Made by a program: the position numbers and the translations under genes. DNA of 64,000 nucleotides. Origin: Sphingobium sp. AP49. Its GTDB lineage: Bacteria; Pseudomonadota; Alphaproteobacteria; Sphingomonadales; Sphingomonadaceae. Of the stretch, positions 55,901-64,000 are shown one piece after another. The notes under the pieces were generated by a model, which saw only the letters and a list, made by a program, of their open reading frames with translations, was not told the origin of the DNA and made no database searches. Location of the stretch: the NCBI RefSeq assembly GCF_000281715.2, contig NZ_CP124576.1, positions 4,278,501 to 4,342,500 on the forward strand, read 5' to 3'. The stretch's first letter is position 1. Each line of letters begins with the position of its first letter.

Positions 55901-56163
55901 AAGCCGCGCGGACGGGGGCGATGCAACGCCTCCGTCCGGTGGCGATGACGGCGCTGGTCGCCAGCCTCGGCTTCGTGCCCATGGCCTTTGCCAGCGGCGC
56001 GGGCGCGGAGGTCCAGAAACCGCTGGCGACCGTGGTCATCGGCGGACTGATTTCCGCGACGTTGCTGACCCTGTTCGTGTTGCCGACGCTCTATGCTCGG
56101 TTCGGACGAGGCAATGTGACCTGCGGCGAAGCAAAGGGCGGGGCACTGTCCGATCCCGCTTGA
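52948..56163 (+). CDS. czcA: Heavy-metal RND efflux pump, CzcA type
   Basis: A 1,071-residue inner-membrane proton antiporter that exports divalent cations. The TM4 motif DFGLIVDGAVIIVEN places D424, D430 and E437 as in HME1 pumps (Zn/Co/Cd), not the CusA (Cu/Ag) pattern. Twelve helices with two large periplasmic domains are evident, the second half repeating the first. The complete CBA set should give resistance to zinc, cobalt or cadmium. No CzcD, CzcR or CzcS lies next to it, so its regulation is unknown. Confidence 0.92.
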   Translation: MISRIVTWAVEKSWLVLLLTAIAAIIGAVSLSRLPIDAVPDITNNQVQINIRASALSPELVEKQVSFPIETALAGIPGLEYTRSLSRNGFAQVTAVFADQTDIYFARQQVSERLTSIADALPAGVTPEMGPIATGLGEVYMWTVRLQHRDDDTHRPGEPGQQPDGSYITPEGERLTSEADKATYLRTAQDWIVTPLLKSAPGLAGVDSIGGYAKQYLVVPDVQKLALLDLTLTDLGTALERNNSSVGGGFVERNGEGLAVRSDALIRNAAELARTVVATREGVPITLDQVATVRTGQAIRMGSASENGTEVVVGTAIMRIGENSRTVATAVADRLKAINASLPPDVVVQPVLDRTALVNATVKTVAKNLGEGALLVIVVLFLLLGNFRAALIAALVIPISMMLTGFGMLRAGVSANLMSLGALDFGLIVDGAVIIVENALRRLAEQQHREARLLSGPERLAVVAAAAREMIRPSVYGQAIIILVYVPLLTLTGVEGKTFVPMALTVIIALAFAFILSITFVPAMIALLLSKRIEEEDGRIVGWLKRRYEPGLDKAMRRPTLTIGAAIGSLALAALAFISLGQVFLPQLDEGDLLIQALRIPATSVQQSQAMQGPIERMISQQPEVRFVFSKTGTAELASDPMPPNATDMFVILKARKDWPDPSLPKTVLVERLERELGRFPGNAYEITQPIQMRFNELIAGVRGDIAVKVFGDDFNAMNRTAEQIAGVLRNTPGATDVKVEQTSGLPMLDIRPNRDAMARVGVTAQDVQDVVTATIGGRPSGMIFEGDRRFPVVIRLSDAQRSDLALINQTQVPVPGGAYVPLASLADIRVVDGPNQISRENGKRRVVVQANVRGRDVGSVVTDAQARIADQVRLPAGSYLEWGGQFENLRSASERLKLVVPACFVLILLLLYGALGNVRDAAIVFTGVPFALVGGVLLLFVRGMDFSVSAAVGFIALSGIAVLNGLVMVSSIQDLAWSGMAPDEAARTGAMQRLRPVAMTALVASLGFVPMAFASGAGAEVQKPLATVVIGGLISATLLTLFVLPTLYARFGRGNVTCGEAKGGALSDPA

Positions 56164-56271
56164 TCGCCTGGAAGGCGGTGGTCCCCGCAGTTAGCAATGG
56201 GCCACCGCAACCCGGCATCCATGAAGCCGGCATCGATAGGCGCCATAAGAATTCGTTAAAGGCCATTTACT

Positions 56272-57783
56272 ATGTGGGGAAACAGAAAAACCGACGGGAG
56301 AGCGCATAGGGTGCGGCAAGAGAAGCGCAGTGATGACCTGGTCAGGCGGGCGGGCTTTGGCATCAGCCTTTTCTTCGTTTGCCTGATCGGCATCTGCAGC
56401 CAGCCCTATCTTGGCCTGTCCGCGTTCTGGCCGGCCAATGCCTATATGCTGGGGCTGCTGGTGCGCTTTCCGCGGCTCAACAACCGGGCGACCTGGCTTT
56501 GCTGTTCGGTTGCCTTTTTCATGGCGGATCTAGTGACCGGCGTAAGTCTCGCCCGTAACATCGCGCTCAATTGCGGCAACCTTGCGGCGGTCGCGACGGC
56601 TTGCTTGCTGCTCGGTCCGCTATCGCAAAAGGATCGCATACTGACGGGACAAGAATCGACCCGGCATATATTCGGGGCCATCCTTGCCGCTTCTCTAGTT
56701 GCCGGCCTCTTCGGTATCGTCGTCAACCCGTTGCTGTTTGTTGGCACGAGCGGCGAGGGCTTCCTGTTCTGGACGGCAACCGAGATGGTGAATTATGTAA
56801 CCTTCCTTCCCATGCTGCTGACGTTGCCGGAAGCCACCGCATGGAATGTTCGGACGTTCGCGGGCGGTCTTCGTCAGCTCAATCCGCGAAGCCTGCTGCC
56901 GCTTGCGGCTCTTGCTGCCTCGCTTGCCGGTGGCGCGCTGGCCGGTGGGCCGGGCGCTGCGCTCTTTCCAATTCCCGCTCTTTTGTGGTGCGGGCTGGAG
57001 TATAGGCTCTTTCCGACCGCATGCATCAGCCTGATGTTCGCTCTCTGGACGTTGTTTGCGCTCCGGACCGGCATGTTATGGGCGCCCACGCCCCTGACCA
57101 CTCGTGGGGATCTGATCTCCGTTCGGTTGGGCATAAGCCTTGTCGCGTTCACGCCGATTATCGTGGCCAATCTGGTGGCGGCGCGAAACGAGCTTCTTGC
57201 CCGGCTGCGCCTGCTCGCTGACCATGATCCCATGACGGGCCTGCCGAACCGCCGGGCCTTTTTCGAGAGCGGCACGCGGACGCTCGGCCTATCCGTAGAA
57301 AGCCGTGAGTCCGTAGCGGTGATGATGCTGGACATCGATCATTTCAAATCCGTCAATGATCGGTACGGCCACAAGGCGGGCGATCAGGTTCTGGTGGCAT
57401 TCGGCAGTTTGTTAACGGACAATCTCCGGGCGCAAGATATCGTCGGTCGCATTGGCGGGGAGGAGTTCGCGGTCGTGCTGCCCGACTGCGGTGTGACGGA
57501 TGCGGCGGTGGTCGCACAACGCATCAATCAGGCGCTGCGGTCGGCCACCATAGTAGTCCAAGGCAAAGAAGCTATCCGGGCGACGGTCAGTATCGGCATT
57601 CATGCCGGGTGTTACGCGACCGACTTGGAGGAGGCGCTGGCCAAGGCCGACACAGCCCTATACGCAGCGAAGAATTTCGGTCGCGACCGGTATGTCATAT
57701 GGTCCGAAATATCTGTTACCCATGCGAAACCCGAGAAACGAAAGCGTTTGCGATCTCGTGAAATCGTTGATCAGATTTCTTGA
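56272..57783 (+). CDS. Membrane diguanylate cyclase with MASE1-like sensor
   Basis: A 503-residue enzyme making c-di-GMP. Residues 20-300 hold about eight transmembrane helices of MASE1 type (LGLSAFWPANAYMLGLLVRFP). The GGDEF domain starts near D315 (DHDPMTGLPNRRAF); active site G395-G-E-E-F399, and the inhibitory site R386-A-Q-D389 is present five residues upstream, so product feedback is likely. It starts 109 bp after czcA but has its own leader. Confidence 0.9.
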   Translation: MWGNRKTDGRAHRVRQEKRSDDLVRRAGFGISLFFVCLIGICSQPYLGLSAFWPANAYMLGLLVRFPRLNNRATWLCCSVAFFMADLVTGVSLARNIALNCGNLAAVATACLLLGPLSQKDRILTGQESTRHIFGAILAASLVAGLFGIVVNPLLFVGTSGEGFLFWTATEMVNYVTFLPMLLTLPEATAWNVRTFAGGLRQLNPRSLLPLAALAASLAGGALAGGPGAALFPIPALLWCGLEYRLFPTACISLMFALWTLFALRTGMLWAPTPLTTRGDLISVRLGISLVAFTPIIVANLVAARNELLARLRLLADHDPMTGLPNRRAFFESGTRTLGLSVESRESVAVMMLDIDHFKSVNDRYGHKAGDQVLVAFGSLLTDNLRAQDIVGRIGGEEFAVVLPDCGVTDAAVVAQRINQALRSATIVVQGKEAIRATVSIGIHAGCYATDLEEALAKADTALYAAKNFGRDRYVIWSEISVTHAKPEKRKRLRSREIVDQIS

Positions 57784-57871
57784 TGTGCTTCTAGGACCGA
57801 ATTCGTCTCAAGCAATCCAACGATGACATGCAGTATAGGCACCCAAAGCTGCCTGCATTGAGAATTCGGGG

Positions 57872-57941
57872 TCGCAAAGCTGCCGGTCTGCACTTGGGGG
57901 AAGAAAATTGGTTGCTGAACGACCAAGATGGGTCGTTCCAA
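57872..57941 (+). repeat. Diverged interspersed repeat, copy B
   Basis: Partner of 48079-48147. Located between the diguanylate cyclase stop and the gene fragments that follow, where the island sequence turns into debris. Confidence 0.65.
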
Positions 57942-57954
57942 GAAGCCTTCCCTA

Positions 57955-58140
57955 TCACGCCGCGAACACGAGTTCTGTTCCGACATAGGGACGGATGACT
58001 TTCTGCGGTATCAATCGCATGGCCTCCTGGATGAAGACCTCGCCGGTACAATGCATCGGAACGATGTAGGCTGGGTCTATTGTTATCAACTCCGCGACGG
58101 TCCGTTTTGCCTCCTCCTCAGTGCGGGGGCGGACGAGATG
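57955..58140 (-). pseudogene. MBL-fold hydrolase, C-terminal fragment
   Basis: 61 codons read without interruption to a stop at 57955: HLVRPRTEEEAKRTVAELI, then DPAYIVPMHCTGEVFIQEAM and VIRPYVGTELVFAA. The PMHCTGE and PYVGTE segments match the end of metallo-beta-lactamase-fold hydrolases related to the dihydropterin-pathway enzyme. There is no start; the gene is cut at about 58,140, exactly where the HxsB fragment begins on the other strand. Confidence 0.7.
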
Positions 58141-58558
58141 GAATCCAGCTGGCCATGACTATGTCGTCGTGGATTATGATGGCCGCCTCTACCCGACCGA
58201 TGAGGCACGCATGCTCACCCGATCGAGGGTTATCGATCTGGGCATTGGTCATGTCTCGACCGGGATGGATCTTGGAGCGCGTGATGCTCTGAATGCTCAT
58301 GCGACCAATAGCTTTGATCCAGACTGTCAGCGTTGTGCCTACCAGCCTTTTTGCGGTCGAGATCTCATTGATGATCTCTCACGTTATGGTCGAATCGATA
58401 TGCCTCGGCATGAGACCGCCTTTTGTCAGCGTCACCTGCACATATTCGATCTGGCGTTCGAGCTGATCTTCTCGGAAGATGAAGCCACCAATTATTCCGT
58501 TCGCCGCTGGCTCGACTTACCCGGTCCGCTTGGACCGATTGGTACGCACTTGCAATGA
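58139..58558 (+). pseudogene. hxsB: HxsB radical SAM maturase, C-terminal fragment
   Basis: About 139 codons matching the tail of HxsB, a radical SAM/SPASM enzyme of the His-Xaa-Ser peptide system. VVVDYDGRLYPTDEARML and the SPASM cysteines CQRCAYQPFC are visible, ending LPGPLGPIGTHLQ. The N-terminal radical SAM core is missing. The end overlaps the hxsC start (ATGA at 58555), the normal operon junction. Upstream sequence switches to the reverse-strand MBL fragment. Confidence 0.75.
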
Positions 58559-59097
58559 TCCCCCTCATTCTCCCTTCGACATCGGATGCTGCCACGCCAT
58601 TCGTGACGCGTCTCGGCGCAGTGACGTGGGACGATAGCCGAGATGCAAGGCTGATGAGCGATACAGATGGCATTGCGCTTTACAGCGGTGACTTTGGTCT
58701 TTTCACCATTGAGCGCCCGAAAGGCATGACCCTAGAAAACGACATAGTCCTTGTCGATCCACGCGCTGGCAGGGCCGAACGTCTGATACGCGCAGGATCC
58801 AACCATAATACGCTCCTGGTGACCGAGCGATGCGATCAACTCTGCGTCATGTGTTCACAGCCACCCAAGAAGACCCATGAAGATCGCTTCGCCGCATTTA
58901 CAGACGCTTGCTTACTCGCTCCAGACTCGTCGGTCATAGGTATATCCGGCGGGGAACCGACGTTGTTCAAGGCAGAGCTGCTCGAATTGCTGGAAACAGT
59001 TCTTGGCCAGCGGCCGGACCTTGCATTTCATATTCGTCCCTTCATCGACAGGTGCAGGTGCCAACCAATATTATACAGAGCCAATGACGAACATTAG
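58555..59097 (+). pseudogene. hxsC: HxsC radical SAM maturase, N-terminal fragment
   Basis: 180 codons; the first 160 match HxsC. The radical SAM cluster motif C93-x3-C97-x2-C100 (ERCDQLCVMCSQPPKKTHEDRF) and ISGGEPTLFK are intact. Similarity stops after RPDLAFHI, near 59,030, and an unrelated tail of about 20 residues runs to a stop. Normal HxsC is near 370 residues, so it cannot be functional. hxsA and hxsD were looked for nearby and not found. Confidence 0.78.
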
Positions 59098-59184
59098 CAA
59101 TAGTTCATCGAACGCATAATGATAATCCGATCTTCCTTCTGTCATTCAGCAAAAACAACTGGTCGCCATGAAGAAGGGATAAAA

Positions 59185-59646
59185 ATGTCCGCTGAAGAAA
59201 CGCTCATCACTCTCACCGCCGATATTATCGCTGCCCATGTCAGCAACAACAGTGTTGGGATCAATGATCTTCCTTCCCTGATCGCCAATGTGTATGGCGC
59301 TCTCGCCAGCCTGAGCGAACCTGCGGTTGCTGAAGAAGTGAAGCCCGAGCCTGCGGTTTCGGTGCGCGCGTCGATCAAGCCGGACTATATTGTCTGCCTG
59401 GAAGACGGGAAGAAGCTCAAGATGCTCAAGCGTCACCTGATGACCCATTATCAGATGACCCCGGCGGACTATCGCGCCAAGTGGGGCTTGCCTGCGGATT
59501 ATCCGATGGTCGCCCCCAACTATGCTGCGCAGCGCAAGGAACTGGCCCACAAGATCGGGCTCGGCTGCAAGCCGCGCGCGGTAGAAGCCGTTGCTACCAA
59601 GCCGGCCCGCACCCCGCGCAAGACGAAGGTCGCCGAACCGGCCTGA
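59185..59646 (+). CDS. MucR/Ros family transcriptional regulator
   Basis: A 153-residue zinc-finger DNA-binding protein. The Ros-type finger spans about residues 70-95 (CLEDGKKLKMLKRHLMTHY, with Cys, Asp and two His as ligands), followed by MTPADYRAKWGLPADYPMVAPNYA. In alphaproteobacteria MucR controls envelope, exopolysaccharide and cell-cycle genes by binding AT-rich DNA. The ATG at 59185 follows AAGAAGGGATAAAA. Located beside the integrase, it may be an island-borne copy that silences or modulates the element. Confidence 0.88.
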   Translation: MSAEETLITLTADIIAAHVSNNSVGINDLPSLIANVYGALASLSEPAVAEEVKPEPAVSVRASIKPDYIVCLEDGKKLKMLKRHLMTHYQMTPADYRAKWGLPADYPMVAPNYAAQRKELAHKIGLGCKPRAVEAVATKPARTPRKTKVAEPA

Positions 59647-59695
59647 GGATAGCTATGCGGGGACCGGCCGAGCCGATCCCCGCATGCCCCATCCA

Positions 59696-60898
59696 CTACG
59701 CCACCAGCGCCTCCTGCGGCGCCGCGACCATGCCCAGAACATGATCAGCCCAGGCCTGCAGCATCCGGCGACGTGGGGTCAGGTAGAGGGCGCTGTTATA
59801 GGCCCCACGCACATCATCGCGATCGGCATGGGCCAGCGCCATCTCGATCCAGTCAGGCCGGTAGCATTCCGCCTCATTGGCCCAGGTCGAGGCAAGGCCT
59901 CGGAACCCATGCACCGTCTGACGCCCGCGATAGCCCATGCGGTAGCAGCCATAGATCATTGTGTTCTGCGATATCGGTAGCGCAGGCCGGTCGCCGGCAA
60001 AGACATAAGGCCCCCGGCTGTAAACCCGCACGCTCTCCAGCACCCCGACCGCCTGCCACGAAAGCGGCACGATATGCTCACGCCCCATCTTCATCCCCTC
60101 AGCCGGAACGCGCCAGATGGGATCAGGGCCATCCAGCCCCTCAAACTCGTCCCATATCGCATGGCGCGTCTCATTGGTCCGCGCCCAGGTCAGCAGCGTG
60201 AATAAGAGCGCATCGCGCGTGACCGCACGCCGCCGGGGATTCTCATCGCCGTCATAAGCATCGATCGCCCGGACAAGGGCCGGCAACTCCCCTGCCCCGA
60301 CCCGCGCCATATGCCGCACCCGAGGCTTTGGCCGCAGCAAGGTGGCGAGGCCAGCAGCCGGATCATGGGTGGCCCAGCCCTGCGGGATGGCAAAGAGATA
60401 GACTTGGCTCACATGCTGGCGCAGCCGACGGCTGATATCGAGGGCACCGCGCGCCTCGACCGCCCGCAACATCGTCAGCACATCGCCCGCAGTGATGCCC
60501 TTGAGATCGCGCTGCCCGAGCGACGGGAACACGTCGCGCTCCAGACGCGACAATATGCCTGCCGCATGCCCCGGCTCCAGCCCGCTCGCCCGATTGCCAT
60601 GCCAGGCCCGCGCAGCCGCCTCAAAGCTGGTCACAGGCGAGGGAGCCTTGGGACCGGGATCCCGGCCCCGCGCAAGGGCAAGTTTGGCCTCAGCGCGGCG
60701 CAGCCGCGCCTCTGCCAAAGTAACCTCCGGGTAGCGCCCGAACGAGAGCAGTTTCTCCTTGCCGTCGAACCGATATTTCATGCGCCAGAGGCGCGAGCCA
60801 GTCGGACGGACAAGCAGATAGAGGCCGCTGCCATCGCCGAGCTTGTAATCCTTCGATCGCCGGCTGGCGTAGCGAACCTCGAGTTCCTTGAGCGGCAT
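59696..60898 (-). CDS. int: P4-type tyrosine integrase
   Basis: A 400-residue site-specific recombinase with the N-terminal DUF4102 arm-binding domain (residues 1-90; MPLKELEVRYASRRSKDYKL) and catalytic domain with Arg in RTNETRHAIW, HGFRGLAST and nucleophile Y367 (AYNSALY). It integrates elements at the 3' ends of tRNAs. The ATG at 60898 is placed nine bases after AGGAG; the open frame extends into the tRNA but that part is not coding. It lies 120 bp from the attR-like repeat. Confidence 0.93.
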   Translation of the reverse strand: MPLKELEVRYASRRSKDYKLGDGSGLYLLVRPTGSRLWRMKYRFDGKEKLLSFGRYPEVTLAEARLRRAEAKLALARGRDPGPKAPSPVTSFEAAARAWHGNRASGLEPGHAAGILSRLERDVFPSLGQRDLKGITAGDVLTMLRAVEARGALDISRRLRQHVSQVYLFAIPQGWATHDPAAGLATLLRPKPRVRHMARVGAGELPALVRAIDAYDGDENPRRRAVTRDALLFTLLTWARTNETRHAIWDEFEGLDGPDPIWRVPAEGMKMGREHIVPLSWQAVGVLESVRVYSRGPYVFAGDRPALPISQNTMIYGCYRMGYRGRQTVHGFRGLASTWANEAECYRPDWIEMALAHADRDDVRGAYNSALYLTPRRRMLQAWADHVLGMVAAPQEALVA

Positions 60899-61018
60899 AG
60901 GGGGCATCTCCTGCTGGGCACAGGCAAAACACCCCCAAAAGCAAATCGACGTCCTGGCATCAGGCGCGATCCGATGGGCGGCGCTGCATCCCCAAGAAAC
61001 GGCGCAAATTCGCCGCGG

Positions 61019-61074
61019 GAAGACATAAAAAAACCGCCCCGGGATGATCCGAGACGGCTTGGTCTGTTGGTGTG

Positions 61075-61092
<18 letters not shown>
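61019..61092. repeat. attR-like direct repeat at tRNA-fMet
   Basis: Pairs with 22745-22816. It spans the 3' 16-18 bases of the intact tRNA, the encoded CCA and the rrn terminator. The two copies differ by two small indels and two substitutions. Confidence 0.85.
61027..61056 (-). terminator. rRNA operon terminator
   Basis: On the minus strand CCGTCTCGG pairs with CCGGGGCGG (two G-T pairs) and is followed by seven T. It lies about 20 bases after the tRNA. The same structure is present in the attL copy. Confidence 0.75.
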
Positions 61093-61151
<59 letters not shown>

Positions 61152-61182
61152 ACACTGGGCGTTTTTTTGGTGCCCTGATATG

Positions 61183-61210
61183 CAAAAAGGGCGGCTTTGT
61201 GGGCCGCCCT
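61183..61210 (-). terminator. Terminator-like hairpin between 5S rRNA and tRNA-fMet
   Basis: AGGGCGGC/GCCGCCCT stem (61188-61195 with 61203-61210) followed on the minus strand by TTTTTGC. It may end part of the rRNA transcripts before the tRNA or serve as a processing signal. Confidence 0.7.
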
Positions 61211-61258
61211 GCTTTGCAATTATGAATGGGTTTTTATCCGTAGTCATGCGCGTGCTTC

Positions 61259-61377
61259 AATGCCTGGCGACGCCCTACTCTTCCAGTGCTTGAGCAATAG
61301 TACCATCGGCGCAGACTGGTTTCACGGCCGAGTTCGGGATGGGATCGGGTGGGTCACAGACGCTATGGTCACCAAGC
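61259..61377 (-). rRNA. rrf: 5S ribosomal RNA
   Basis: About 119 nt. The minus strand reads GCTTGGTGACCATAGCG at the 5' end, then ACCCGATCCCATCCCGAACTC and closes with GAGTAGGGCGTCGCCAGGC, the complementary ends of 5S rRNA. Exact ends are estimated to within a few bases. Confidence 0.95.
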
Positions 61378-61547
61378 AATGAAGCAGGCGCATAACTGCG
61401 GTTTTTTAATCGATACCGTGCACAGTTCACTTTCACTTGGGAAAGTGAACATCAAGAGCTTTGATTTGTATGTTCGTATATCTGGGCTGGCTTAAAACCA
61501 TTCCGTCAACGGACGCTGCTGTTTCCAGCATTGTCGTTGATGGTGGG

Positions 61548-64000
<2,453 letters not shown>

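Noticed and set aside
57955..59097. A complete His-Xaa-Ser peptide biosynthesis system
   Set aside because: Only the HxsB tail and HxsC head are present; no hxsA, hxsD or His-x-Ser repeat peptide was found near them.

Overview
The window is high-GC chromosomal DNA from an alphaproteobacterium of the order Sphingomonadales, most likely Sphingobium or a close relative. I infer this from protein character and gene order: ftsE beside an MJ0042 zinc-ribbon protein, bolA/J-domain/cobS/cobT, DivK beside a DUF3572 protein, MucR, and an rRNA operon that ends 23S-5S-tRNA-fMet. No database search was possible, so family names rest on motif recognition.

Core region (1 to about 22,740). This holds ordinary chromosomal genes: ftsE (partial), an MJ0042/DUF3426-like membrane protein, pirin, a GST, BolA, a J-domain protein, a DUF1294 protein, a short Hsp70, CobS, an OsmC protein, CobT, a Gre-like protein, Dps, a GDT1-like transporter, L33 (rpmG), a Tat/lipoprotein PhoX phosphatase and a DivK-like receiver. 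A tightly packed operon follows (DUF3572, HAD, RidA, GDPD, PF04339 acyltransferase). Then come a Sel1-like protein, an MFS drug exporter, an APC amino acid permease, PgeF and a FadR-type regulator.

Genomic island (about 22,745 to 61,092). A direct repeat of about 72 bp, made of the last 16 bp of tRNA-fMet plus its CCA and the rrn terminator, occurs at 22,745-22,816 and again at the intact tRNA (61,019-61,092). A P4-type tyrosine integrase (59,696-60,898) sits just inside the tRNA-side repeat. These mark a 38.3-kb element inserted at the end of an rRNA operon. Its left part carries a TIGR02391/DUF5343 pair, a MobQ-type TraA relaxase with TraC and TraD and an oriT-like nick sequence, an MNT-HEPN gene broken by one base, a sigma-region-4-like protein, and an ardC antirestriction gene split inside its HExxH motif by a RIT element (three tyrosine recombinases with 30-bp inverted ends). 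AlpA, a fructosamine kinase and a 2,399-residue autotransporter follow. The right part carries an SDR / SnoaL (frameshifted) / alcohol dehydrogenase cluster with a divergent LysR regulator, a serine hydrolase, a czcCBA-type Zn/Co/Cd efflux operon, a membrane diguanylate cyclase, and a scrap heap of truncated genes (MBL hydrolase tail, HxsB tail, HxsC head) before a MucR regulator and the integrase. There is a relaxase but no type IV secretion genes, so the element looks mobilizable rather than self-transmissible, and partly decayed.

rRNA operon (61,075 to 64,000, minus strand). This holds tRNA-fMet, 5S rRNA and the 3' 2.45 kb of 23S rRNA, whose 5' part lies outside the window.
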